Positions 26,876 to 35,263 of a stretch of 64,000 nt of DNA are shown piece by piece. Position 1 is the stretch's first letter; each line of letters starts with the position of its first letter. The notes below the pieces were generated by a model, which was given only the letters and a program-made list of their open reading frames with translations, did no database searches and had not been told where the DNA came from. The position numbers and the translations under genes are program-made. Source of the stretch: Falsiroseomonas sp050563525 (GTDB taxonomy: Bacteria; Pseudomonadota; Alphaproteobacteria; Acetobacterales; Acetobacteraceae). The stretch is taken from assembly GCF_050563525.1 (NCBI RefSeq), contig NZ_JBNXUN010000009.1:62001-126000 (forward strand). The letters run 5' to 3'.

Positions 26876-29206
26876 ATGCGCATCCTGGTCGTCTCCCCCA
26901 CCCCGAGCCATCCGCAGGATGCCGGCAACCGCGCCCGCATCCATGCCGTGCTGTCAGGCCTGAAATCCGCTGGGCATTCGATTACGCTCTGCCTGGTGGA
27001 TCGTGAGAAGGTCGCGCCGGAACATCTTGATTCCATGCGGTCCACCTGGGGAGAGCTGATCCTGGTGCCGCATGACCGGACGCAGGAAAAGCCCAGCCTC
27101 GGCACCACCTACGGCCTCGACGACTGGATCCAGCCGCCGCTGGAGGATGCCTTGCAGGCGCTGGCGGCACGGCGGCCGGGGTTCGACATGGTGCTGGTGG
27201 AATACGTCTTCCTGAGCCGCGCCTTCACCTTCTTCCCGGCGCCGCACCTGCGTTTCCCGAGCCCGGTCCTGAAAGTGCTGGATACGCACGACCAGTTCGG
27301 CGGGAGGGACCACCGCCTGCGCGCGCTCGGCCTGCCGGCCGGCTTCTTCCACACCACGGCGGCCGAGGAAGCGCGTGGCTTCGGCCGCGCCGACCTGGTG
27401 CTGGCGATCCAGGACGAGGAACGCACGGCTTTCGAGACGATGAGCCCGGCGCCGGTGCTGACCCTCGGGCACATTCCGGCGGACCCGCGCCCGAAGCTGC
27501 CGCGGCGCATGCCCGATGGCCGCCTGGTCGTCGGCTACCTCGGAAGCTCGAACCCGATGAACACCCGCGCGCTGGGCCGCTTCATTGCGGAGCTGGACCT
27601 GCCCGCCTTCGCCGCCGCCGGCGGCGAACTGCGTGTCGCCGGCGCCGCCGCCAACGCGCTGCAGCCGGCGCCGGGCCTGGTCCTGCTTGGGCCCGTGACG
27701 GACCCGGACGAGCTGTACGCGCAGGTGGACCTGGTGGTGAACCCGCATGAAGGCGGCACCGGGTTGAAGATCAAGACGGTGGAGGCCCTGGCACGCGGCC
27801 GCCCGGTCGCCGGCACGGCGGAAGCCTTCGCCGGGTTGGCGCCGGACGAGGTTTGGCAGACGGCGGTGGACGCCGAAGCGCTGGCACGGCTTGTCCGGTC
27901 GTCGGCCCAGAACCCGGCTATTCACGCGGCAATATCATCCAGTTCAGCCGCACTCTTTGAGCGCTATGCGAGCTCTGTCGCGTCGCAGGCACGTCTTCTG
28001 GCGAACCCGGCGATGTTGCGGCTTGCGGCCAGCCGGCCGCGGACCCTGCTGGTCACCGATATCCGCTTCTGGCAACGGAGCCTCGGCAACCACGCCCGCA
28101 TCGCGGCTCTGGCGCTGACAGCGCGGTCCGAGATGGATCTCGACCTGTTCTTTCTCGGCAGCATGTCCGCGCCGGAGACCGAGCAGGCCCAGGCCCTGCT
28201 GGGCGGCCGGGCGCGGCTGTTCCCAACCGGCCCGATGCCGCCGACGCCGGAGGCCAGGCTGCCCAAGGCCATGACGCCGTTCGAGCAGCGCTCCACCATC
28301 GCCGCGGCATTGCCGCTGCTGACCCGCCACCTGGCGGAGAACCCGCCGGATGCCGTCATCATCGAATACATCCGCCTGTCCTACCTGCGCCACGCGATTG
28401 CCGCCCCGGTCCTGAAGGTGCTGGACACGCACGACATCATGTCGCTCCGCGCCCGCAACTTCGCGCATTTCGGCCACCGCCACTTCATCGAGATCAGCGT
28501 GGCGGAGGAGCTGCGCATCCTGTCCGGATTCGACCATCTGCTGGCGATCCAGGCGGAGGAGTTCCGCTGGATCGACGCCCTGTTGCCCGGCCGTGCGCTG
28601 CTGGCCCCGCATGTGGTGCCCCAGGCACCCCGTCCACCACGGCGTGCCGAGGGACCGGTGCGCGTCGGCTTCATCGGCGGCGACAGCCCGATGAACCGGG
28701 ATGGGCTCGGCTGGCTGCTCGACCAGGTTTGGCCCGCCATCGCGCCGCTCGGTGCCGAGCTGCATGTGGCCGGCGAGGTCTGCACCGCGATGCCCCAGGG
28801 CCGCGCCGGCGTGGTGCTGCATGGCGCGGTGCCGCGGCCGGAGGATCTGCTCGCCACGCTCGACGTCGCGGTGAACCCGGTGTTCTACGGCGGCGGCCTG
28901 AAGATCAAGACCGTGGAGTATCTGTGCCATGGCCTGCCCGCCGTCCTGACGGCGGAGGCGCTGTACGGCATCACGGGCGGCGCCGGACAGGCCTATGCCC
29001 TGGCGCAGGACCGCGCCGGCTTTGTCGCCGCCCTGGCCGGGCTGGTGCTGGACCCGGCGGCGCGGGCGCGGATGGGCGATGCCGCCTTCGCCTTCGGACA
29101 CCGCAATTTTGGGCCCCAGGCGCTGGCGCCGGCCATGCGGACGCTGGCCGGCCTGGCGCGTGGGATCCCGGTCACTGCCGCACAGCCAGCCCTGGCGCAG
29201 GAATAG
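26876..29206 (+). CDS. Two-domain (internally duplicated) GT4-like glycosyltransferase
   Basis: The 776-residue protein contains two full glycosyltransferase units of the GT-B type in tandem. Unit 1 (about 1-385) starts RILVVSPTPSHPQDAGNRAR and unit 2 (about 392-776) starts TLLVTDIRFWQRSLGNHARI. Both carry VLKVLDTHD, a GYLGSSNPMNTRAL or GFIGGDSPMNRDGL segment, and the donor-site motif GGTGLKIKTVEAL or GGGLKIKTVEYL with its C-terminal Glu. This shows an internal duplication, seen directly. The donor and acceptor are unknown; the enzyme may add two successive sugars. The start at 26876 was chosen over an ATG at 26780. It heads the plus-strand glycan cluster. Confidence 0.85.
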   Translation: MRILVVSPTPSHPQDAGNRARIHAVLSGLKSAGHSITLCLVDREKVAPEHLDSMRSTWGELILVPHDRTQEKPSLGTTYGLDDWIQPPLEDALQALAARRPGFDMVLVEYVFLSRAFTFFPAPHLRFPSPVLKVLDTHDQFGGRDHRLRALGLPAGFFHTTAAEEARGFGRADLVLAIQDEERTAFETMSPAPVLTLGHIPADPRPKLPRRMPDGRLVVGYLGSSNPMNTRALGRFIAELDLPAFAAAGGELRVAGAAANALQPAPGLVLLGPVTDPDELYAQVDLVVNPHEGGTGLKIKTVEALARGRPVAGTAEAFAGLAPDEVWQTAVDAEALARLVRSSAQNPAIHAAISSSSAALFERYASSVASQARLLANPAMLRLAASRPRTLLVTDIRFWQRSLGNHARIAALALTARSEMDLDLFFLGSMSAPETEQAQALLGGRARLFPTGPMPPTPEARLPKAMTPFEQRSTIAAALPLLTRHLAENPPDAVIIEYIRLSYLRHAIAAPVLKVLDTHDIMSLRARNFAHFGHRHFIEISVAEELRILSGFDHLLAIQAEEFRWIDALLPGRALLAPHVVPQAPRPPRRAEGPVRVGFIGGDSPMNRDGLGWLLDQVWPAIAPLGAELHVAGEVCTAMPQGRAGVVLHGAVPRPEDLLATLDVAVNPVFYGGGLKIKTVEYLCHGLPAVLTAEALYGITGGAGQAYALAQDRAGFVAALAGLVLDPAARARMGDAAFAFGHRNFGPQALAPAMRTLAGLARGIPVTAAQPALAQE

Positions 29207-29355
29207 TGTCCCGGCCGAGTGTTGCGCCCTGGCCGGCCGGCTTGGCGTTTCCAGGCGGCCTGAGGTAGACCGACGTACAACGTGGCAACAAGATTCCCCC
29301 CCATCGCCAGGAGGCCGCGATCCCATCCACCGGCCGCAGCACCGGTCCGGGCGTG

Positions 29356-30528
29356 ATGGCGTTCGCGCGGGTGACGCGGATCGAACATCTGCTGATCCTG
29401 CTGCCGGCCACGCGCTGGGGCGGGACGGAGGCCCATACGGCCGATCTCGCTGGCCGCCTGGCATCGCAGCCCGGCCTGCGCGTCACCCTGGCGGCGGAGC
29501 CCGCCCTGCTGGGCTCGCTGCACGCCGCCTCCCCCGCCCGGATCGTCCCCGCGGCCATCGGCTGGCAGCAGGGCGAGGAGCCGGCCCGTAACATTGCGCG
29601 CCAGCAGGCCGAGGCGACGCGGCTGATCGAGGGCCTGGCGCCGGACCTGCTGCTGGTGCCGCTGCCTTGGCCCAATGCCGGCCTCGGCCTGCTGCGCGCC
29701 GCAGCCCAGGCGAGCCTGCCGCGATTGGTGGTGGCGCATCTCGTGCCGCATGGCGCGCCACCGCCGGAGGTGACGGAGGCGCTGCCGGAGCTCGACACCG
29801 CGGGTACCACCTGGTGCGCTGTCTCATCCCCCGGGGCACGCCGCGTGGAGGCCTGCTTCGCGCTGCCGCATGGTCGGGTGGCGGTGATCGACAACCCCGC
29901 CCCGCCGCCGCCCACGGCCGAACCCGCGCTGCTGCGCGCCGGCCTGCGCGCCAGCCTAGGCCTGCATGCCGATGCGCCGCTGCTGCTGTTCGTCGGGCGG
30001 CTGGAGCGCGGCAAGGGTGCGCAGCTGCTGCCTGGCATCGCCGCCGCGGCCGGCATGACCCTGGCCTGCGCCGGCAGCGGCCCGCTGGGCCCGATGCTGG
30101 AGCGTCAGGCGGCGGCGAGGCCGGGCGCCTGGTTCCGCATGCTGGGCCAGTTGCCCGATCCGACGCCCTGGTACCTGGCCGCCGATGCGCTGGTGCTGCC
30201 CTCCCTGCTGGAGGGCCTGCCGCTGGTGTTCCTTGAGGCCGCGGCTGCCGGCTGCCCGCTCGTCGCGACGGAAGCGGCCATGGAAGGCCTGGGCAGTGCC
30301 GCACCGGACCTGGCCTGGCTGGTTCCGGACGCCACCGTGCCCTTGTTCGCCGCCGCCCTGCGCGACCTCATGGCCGACCCGGCCGGGCGCGCCGCCATTG
30401 CCGCCCGCGCCCGCGCCGAGGCCGCGCGCCGATCCTGGGACCGTATCCTGCCCGGCTGGCTCGGCCTGCTGCGCGCCGCCGCTTCCAACGCACACCACCC
30501 GGAGCCCCCCGCATGGCAACCCGCATGA
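29356..30528 (+). CDS. GT4 family glycosyltransferase
   Basis: The 390-residue protein has an N-terminal Rossmann-like domain (LLPATRWGGTEAHTADLAGR) with a Gly-rich acceptor loop. Its C-terminal donor domain contains LLFVGRLERGKGAQLLPGI and the nucleotide-sugar motif LPSLLEGLPLVFLEAAAAG, the E-x7-E pattern of GT4 enzymes. A GTG at 29353 directly precedes the ATG used here. The 150 bases upstream contain no clear terminator, so it may be cotranscribed with the two-domain transferase. Its 3' end overlaps the next gene by 16 bases. The sugar specificity is unknown. Confidence 0.85.
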   Translation: MAFARVTRIEHLLILLPATRWGGTEAHTADLAGRLASQPGLRVTLAAEPALLGSLHAASPARIVPAAIGWQQGEEPARNIARQQAEATRLIEGLAPDLLLVPLPWPNAGLGLLRAAAQASLPRLVVAHLVPHGAPPPEVTEALPELDTAGTTWCAVSSPGARRVEACFALPHGRVAVIDNPAPPPPTAEPALLRAGLRASLGLHADAPLLLFVGRLERGKGAQLLPGIAAAAGMTLACAGSGPLGPMLERQAAARPGAWFRMLGQLPDPTPWYLAADALVLPSLLEGLPLVFLEAAAAGCPLVATEAAMEGLGSAAPDLAWLVPDATVPLFAAALRDLMADPAGRAAIAARARAEAARRSWDRILPGWLGLLRAAASNAHHPEPPAWQPA

Positions 30529-32588
30529 TGGGCCCCACCACGGCCGAATTCCTGATCGGCGCCAGCGAGAGCGCCAGCATGGCCGCCGGAGCGCCGGCCA
30601 TCGTCGCCGATGGCGCGCTGCCCGGCCTGGAGGGGCTTCCGCTGCTGGTCCTGCGGCCACGCGAGGGCGTGCTGCGGCGGCAGGGTGCCGCGGACTCGCC
30701 CGCCCATCCCTTGCCTGCCGGGCTGCGCCCCCTGGCCATCCTTGCCGTCAGCGCCGGGGCGGCTGAGACCCTCGCGGCCGGCTTGCCGGACGGCGTACCG
30801 CGCCTGGTCGGGCCAGAGGCGATCCCGGCGCTGATCGGCCGCCTCGCGGATGCGCTGGCGGAATCCCAGGCCGCGCGGCTGCGGTTGCAGGGCCGTCCAG
30901 GCAGCCGGCCACCCGCAGCGCGGCGACTTGTCCTGGACCTCGCCCCGGCCATGGAGGCGGTGCCGCCGCCGGCACGGGTCACGCAGTACCTTGGTCGGCC
31001 GGCGGAGGGGCTCTGTTCCTTCTCCCTCTACGTCGCGGCGGCGCGTGCCAGCGCCGCAAGCCTGCTTCGGGTCCGGCTGGTGGCGGCGGGGCGCATCCTT
31101 GGCGCCTGGCTGGTGCCCGGCGACGCCGTCCAGCCCGGCTGGCTGCCGCTGGACCTGCCGGAGCCTGCGCCGCATGGCGCCGCGGAGGCGGTGCTGGAGG
31201 TAGCGGTTGAGGTTGCGACGGACGAGATCCTGCACCTTTCCACCACGGCAGGGGCTGGCCCCGATGCCGCGGCGCCGCTGGCGCTGCGCGCCGAGATCGC
31301 GGAGGCCGGCCACCTGGCGCTGCCGCAATTCTTCGACTGGGCGGCGCGGGACCTGCCGCTGCCCGCGCCCGGCATCGCGCTGCCCGTGCCGGAGCAGGTC
31401 CTGGCCGCGGCGCATGTGGAGGGGGCCACGCACCGCCTGCTTGCCGCCGGTGGCGAGGCGACGCGGATCCTGCTCGAGATCGCGCCGGGCGCCACGGCCT
31501 GGATGACTCTGCCCGCAGTGCCTCCGGGTGCGGCGGAACTTGCGCTCGGCGAGTTCGCCTGCCGGGCGGGCGACCACACGGCGTTGGAGTTGGTGCTGCT
31601 GGCGGGTCAGGAGATCAGGCCGGCCGAGGGCGGCGCTTCCGCGCGACCGCCGCGCCACAGCGACTGGCGCATGCCGGACGCGACCGGTGCTATGCGCGTG
31701 GCGCTGCCGCTGCCGGCCGGCCTCTGGGGAGAGGTCTGTCTCGGCGTCGTGGCGCGGAACCGCGGCGCCAGCCCGATCACGCTCGAGATCCTGACCCTGG
31801 CGCTGATGGCGGGTGCCGCCGGGGCGCCACGGCGGCTGTCGCCGGTGGCGGCAGGCCTGCCGTCGACGCGGACGCCGCGGCTGTTCGTGAAGCCATTGGG
31901 CGCGGCCGCGCCCGCCCAGCCCGCGGCCGCGGTTCCCGCGAAGGCGGAGGCCGAGCCTGCCGGCCTGCCGGGGCCCGCCAGTGCCGTCGGTCCTCGACCG
32001 CCACCGGTTGCCGCCACAGACCCCGGCGCACCCGTCGAGCCCGCCTTGCCGACCGCGACGCCGATGACCGCACCGGCGCCCGCCCCGAGCCTTGCCGCGG
32101 AAATGCCGCCCGGCGGTGCGGATTTCCAGGACCTTCGCCTGCACCAGCACACGGTCAGCCAGGACGGCGTCTACCAGCACCTGGAACTCGGCTTGACCGG
32201 GCTGATCGCCGCAACGGGTGTGTGGCGCGAGGTTCGGCTGAAGCTGTTCGAGCGGCGCGGCACGGTCGGGCTGGAGTTCCGGCGCATCAAGGGATGGCCG
32301 CAGATGTTCGACGCCTGGCCTCAGGGCGGCACCGACCAGTACGGGCCCTACTGGCGGCTTGAAAGCCAGGATACGTTGGATTCGATGGTCAAGCTGGGCA
32401 ACGCGCATGACCGCGCGCTGGTCGCGGCGCTGCTGGAGGTGCTGCCGGTCCTGGCGCGACGCGGTGCCCGCATCGCCGCTTTGCCGGCAGAGGCGCAGGA
32501 GGCCTGGGCGGAGCGGGCCCGCATCCTGGCCGCCGCCGTCGATGCCACGCGTCCCGGGCAGGCCCGCCCTATGGCGCGCACAGCCTGA
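30513..32588 (+). CDS. Large hypothetical protein of the glycan cluster
   Basis: The 691-residue protein was not firmly recognised; I recall a DUF6212-type family in related bacteria but cannot confirm it. It is soluble with no signal peptide. Residues 1-130 form an alpha/beta region. Residues about 135-430 look like repeated beta-sandwich material (SFSLYVAAARAS, LEIAPGATAWMTLP). A Pro/Ala linker spans about 450-540, and a conserved-looking C-terminal domain (LRLHQHTVSQDGVYQHLELG, then the Trp-rich KGWPQMFDAWPQGG and YGPYWRLES) occupies about 545-670. Overlap of 16 bases with the upstream glycosyltransferase suggests coupling. A carbohydrate-binding or scaffold role is a guess. Confidence 0.75.
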   Translation: MATRMMGPTTAEFLIGASESASMAAGAPAIVADGALPGLEGLPLLVLRPREGVLRRQGAADSPAHPLPAGLRPLAILAVSAGAAETLAAGLPDGVPRLVGPEAIPALIGRLADALAESQAARLRLQGRPGSRPPAARRLVLDLAPAMEAVPPPARVTQYLGRPAEGLCSFSLYVAAARASAASLLRVRLVAAGRILGAWLVPGDAVQPGWLPLDLPEPAPHGAAEAVLEVAVEVATDEILHLSTTAGAGPDAAAPLALRAEIAEAGHLALPQFFDWAARDLPLPAPGIALPVPEQVLAAAHVEGATHRLLAAGGEATRILLEIAPGATAWMTLPAVPPGAAELALGEFACRAGDHTALELVLLAGQEIRPAEGGASARPPRHSDWRMPDATGAMRVALPLPAGLWGEVCLGVVARNRGASPITLEILTLALMAGAAGAPRRLSPVAAGLPSTRTPRLFVKPLGAAAPAQPAAAVPAKAEAEPAGLPGPASAVGPRPPPVAATDPGAPVEPALPTATPMTAPAPAPSLAAEMPPGGADFQDLRLHQHTVSQDGVYQHLELGLTGLIAATGVWREVRLKLFERRGTVGLEFRRIKGWPQMFDAWPQGGTDQYGPYWRLESQDTLDSMVKLGNAHDRALVAALLEVLPVLARRGARIAALPAEAQEAWAERARILAAAVDATRPGQARPMARTA

Positions 32589-32604
32589 GCCGGGGCGGCG
32601 ATCC

Positions 32605-33435
32605 TCAGGCGAGCTCGCCCCGCCTGGCGAGCCAGGCCTCGAGCGGCCGCGCAACCGCCTGCCAGCGCGCGGCAAAATGCCGGTGGATCGCGAAATCCAG
32701 CGCATGGGTTTCCGCGATGCGTCGGGCCAGGTCCGGGTCGCGGAGCCTGGTGCCAATTGCCGTGCGTTCTGCCGCCGCCGCATCATTCGCGCGCAGCCTT
32801 TGCGCCGGTTTGCGCGGGCGCCCCAGCATCGTCGTCAGCGCCCGGAAGCCTGCCGCGTAGTCTTCCTGCAGGCCAAGGAAGGCGAAATGCCGTTCGATGT
32901 GCTCGATCGCGGCAATGGTATCCCCGGCATCGACGATGGGCTTCGGCACCAGGTGGCGCGCGGCGCGGTTGCGCTGGCCGGGCAGCAGCAGGAACGCCTC
33001 GAAATCCGGCACCTTCTGGCGCACTTCCTCGGCCAGCGGATGCATGGCGGAACGCTGGTACAGGAAATCCGAGACCAGCCGCGCCGCGGGCTCGCGCAGC
33101 ATGGTGAACAGCCGGGTTCCTGGAATGCCCTGCATCAGCCGGGCCACGTGGCGGTGCTGGACATGGCCGGAGGCGAGGCGGAACGGGCTGGCCGCATGCG
33201 CCGCCAGCGCCTGGTCCACCGCCCGGTCGTAGCGCACCAGCGCCGGGCTGCCGCGGTCCAGGTGGTCGATATGCAGGCTGCGATAGGGCGGCACATCCAG
33301 TGCGAGTTCCGCGGCAAGGGAGGAGCCGGCGGTCTTCGGCACATGCACGAACAGCCATAGCGGCGGCGGTGGTGTCGATGCCATCTCCAGCCAGTCGTCG
33401 AAGCGGCCCGCGAAGAAGGTCCGCAACGCGCTCAC
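32605..33435 (-). CDS. Sulfotransferase family protein (paralog 1)
   Basis: The 276-residue protein has the 5'-phosphosulfate-binding loop FVHVPKTAGSSLAAELAL near residue 28 and the 3'-phosphate-binding segment MLREPAARLVSDFLYQRS near 110, the two PAPS motifs of the Sulfotransfer_2 type. It would move sulfate from PAPS to a carbohydrate or similar acceptor. The start is GTG 33433-33435, overlapping the stop of the upstream paralog in GTGA, so the two are coupled. The open frame further upstream is not conserved. A Golgi-type membrane anchor is absent. The acceptor is unknown; nearby glycosyltransferases suggest a glycan. Confidence 0.82.
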   Translation of the reverse strand: MSALRTFFAGRFDDWLEMASTPPPPLWLFVHVPKTAGSSLAAELALDVPPYRSLHIDHLDRGSPALVRYDRAVDQALAAHAASPFRLASGHVQHRHVARLMQGIPGTRLFTMLREPAARLVSDFLYQRSAMHPLAEEVRQKVPDFEAFLLLPGQRNRAARHLVPKPIVDAGDTIAAIEHIERHFAFLGLQEDYAAGFRALTTMLGRPRKPAQRLRANDAAAAERTAIGTRLRDPDLARRIAETHALDFAIHRHFAARWQAVARPLEAWLARRGELA

Positions 33436-34244
33436 GCGCCAAGTGCCTCGGTCAGCAGGGGCTCGACCGCCCGAAGGCGGCCCGCGAAGTGGTCGTACAG
33501 CGCGCTGTCCAAGGGGTTGAGCGCACGGATCCGCGCGGCCATCGCGCCTGTCACCTCCGCCGGCTCCGCCAGCCCGACATTCTCCCGCAGTCGCGGCGCC
33601 CGCGACCGCCCGGCGAGGGCCGTGATCAGCCGGAAGCTCGTCGCGTACATCTCCTGGATGCCGACGAAGATGAAGCGCCGCTCGATGAAGTCGACGCAGG
33701 CCGCCACATCTCCGCGCCGCCGCAGGTCCGGCGGCAGCAGGTGCACCGCCGCCTTGTCGCGCTCCCCCGTCAGGTCGAGGTAGGCCTCGAGGTCCGGCAC
33801 GCGCGCCCGGAACGCCTCGAACCCGGGCTGCCGTGGCGAACATTGGTGGCGGTAGTCGGACACCACGCGCGCCACCGGGTCGCGCAGCAGCGTCACGAAC
33901 CGCGCCGCGGGAAGTTCCTTCGCGATCCGCGTCGCGTGCCGCGCCTGGATGTGGCCGGACGCGAAGCGGATGCCTTCCGGGGCGCGTTCGAGGAACCGCG
34001 TCACCGCATCATCCAGGCGGTCGTTGAAGCTGCGGCTGGCGTCGGCGTAGTCGACATGGATGTTGATGTCGGGCGGCAGCAGCGTGGCCAACTCGGCGCG
34101 CAGCGAGGTGCCGGCGGTCTTCGGCACGTGCACGAAGATGCAGGGGGCGTCGCCGAAGGCGGCCGCGCTCAGGTAGTCGCCGATCCGGCCGGAATACAGC
34201 AACTCCATCGGCGCGGCGGCGGTGGCGCTGGACGGCGTGAACAT
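33432..34244 (-). CDS. Sulfotransferase family protein (paralog 2)
   Basis: This protein of about 270 residues is a clear paralog of the next gene. It has FVHVPKTAGTSLRAEL, SGHIQARHATRIAKE, the PAPS 3'-phosphate motif LLRDPVARVVSDYRHQCS and FIFVGIQEMYATSFRL at matching positions. The ATG at 34244 is preceded by AGGGGAG at a rather long distance (about 14 bases); an ATG at 34208 is an alternative without one. It is divergent from cysQ with 100 bases between the starts. CysQ removes the PAP that sulfotransferases release, which supports a working sulfation function. Confidence 0.82.
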   Translation of the reverse strand: MFTPSSATAAAPMELLYSGRIGDYLSAAAFGDAPCIFVHVPKTAGTSLRAELATLLPPDINIHVDYADASRSFNDRLDDAVTRFLERAPEGIRFASGHIQARHATRIAKELPAARFVTLLRDPVARVVSDYRHQCSPRQPGFEAFRARVPDLEAYLDLTGERDKAAVHLLPPDLRRRGDVAACVDFIERRFIFVGIQEMYATSFRLITALAGRSRAPRLRENVGLAEPAEVTGAMAARIRALNPLDSALYDHFAGRLRAVEPLLTEALGA

Positions 34245-34344
34245 GGCGTGCGCTGCGGCTCCCCTGCAGCGGCGCCGGGCCGCTGCTTGCCTCGCGGCTA
34301 TCCCATGGCCATCCTGCGCGCGGCAAGATGTGCGCCAGGATGCA

Positions 34345-35193
34345 ATGCTTGAGATGACCGACCATACCGCCCTGCTCGCACTCTTCGCCGCCATCGCGGC
34401 GCGCGCTGGCCATCGCATCGTCGAGATCCGCGCCCGACCGCATGATGTCACCGCGAAATCGGACGGCTCACCACTGACCGAGGCCGACCTGGCGGCGGAG
34501 GCCATCATCGCCGAGGCGCTGCCCGCCGCCGCGCCGGGAATTGCCGTGGTGTCGGAGGAGGATGCGGCCCGGCCAGCCCCGCCGGAGGGCGCCGCCTTCA
34601 TCCTGGTGGACCCGCTGGACGGCACCCGCGAATTCCTCGGCCCGTCCGGTGAATTCACGGTCAACATCGCGCTGATCGAAGCCGGGCGGCCGGTGTGCGG
34701 CGTGGTCTACGCCCCCGCGCTCAGCCGCATCTGGCGCGGTGCCCGCGGCACCGGGGCCGCCATGGCAAGCCTGCCACCCGGTGCCGACCCCTCACAGGCG
34801 GCGTGGCGGCAGATCCACGCGCGGCCGCGCCCGGCAGCCGACTGGACCGCTGTCGCCAGCCGGTCGCACCTCGATGCCGAGACGCAGGCCTTCCTGGCCG
34901 GCCTGCCCGTCGGCGAGCATCGCGCCATCGGCTCATCGCTGAAGTTCTGCCTGCTGGCGGAGGGGGTCGCGGATGTCTACCCGCGATTCGGGCCCACGAT
35001 GGAATGGGACACCGCCGCCGGCCAGGCGGTGTTGGAGGCCGCCGGCGGCAGGGTCGAGACCCCGGCAGGCGGGCCCTTCACCTACGGAAAGTCCTCGCAG
35101 GGCTTCCGCAATGGCGCCTTCGTCGCCTGGGGCGCGACGGCGCCGACGTCGCCCGTGGTGTCGGTGCAGCCCGCGGAAGTTCAACACGGTTGA
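34345..35193 (+). CDS. cysQ: 3'(2'),5'-bisphosphate nucleotidase CysQ-like
   Basis: CysQ hydrolyses PAP to AMP, clearing the by-product of PAPS-dependent reactions. The 282-residue product has the inositol-monophosphatase-fold metal motifs: SEEDA, DPLDGTREF and, near the C-terminus, EWDTAAGQAVLEAAGG. KSDGSPLTEAD near residue 35 is also typical of CysQ. The ATG at 34345 has AGGA four bases upstream; ATG 34354 is also possible. Its position beside two sulfotransferase genes is meaningful, but a housekeeping role in sulfate assimilation is equally possible. Confidence 0.88.
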   Translation: MLEMTDHTALLALFAAIAARAGHRIVEIRARPHDVTAKSDGSPLTEADLAAEAIIAEALPAAAPGIAVVSEEDAARPAPPEGAAFILVDPLDGTREFLGPSGEFTVNIALIEAGRPVCGVVYAPALSRIWRGARGTGAAMASLPPGADPSQAAWRQIHARPRPAADWTAVASRSHLDAETQAFLAGLPVGEHRAIGSSLKFCLLAEGVADVYPRFGPTMEWDTAAGQAVLEAAGGRVETPAGGPFTYGKSSQGFRNGAFVAWGATAPTSPVVSVQPAEVQHG

Positions 35194-35263
35194 CTCGCCC
35201 GGCGTAAGCCCTTTTGACGTTGGCGCAGGCGCGGCGTCGCGCCGTGATCGGGAGACCATCGTC

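Noticed and set aside
34222..34345. Longer CysQ start at the first in-frame ATG (34222)
   Set aside because: It would overlap the divergent sulfotransferase start and adds Cys/Arg-rich residues before the family N-terminus.
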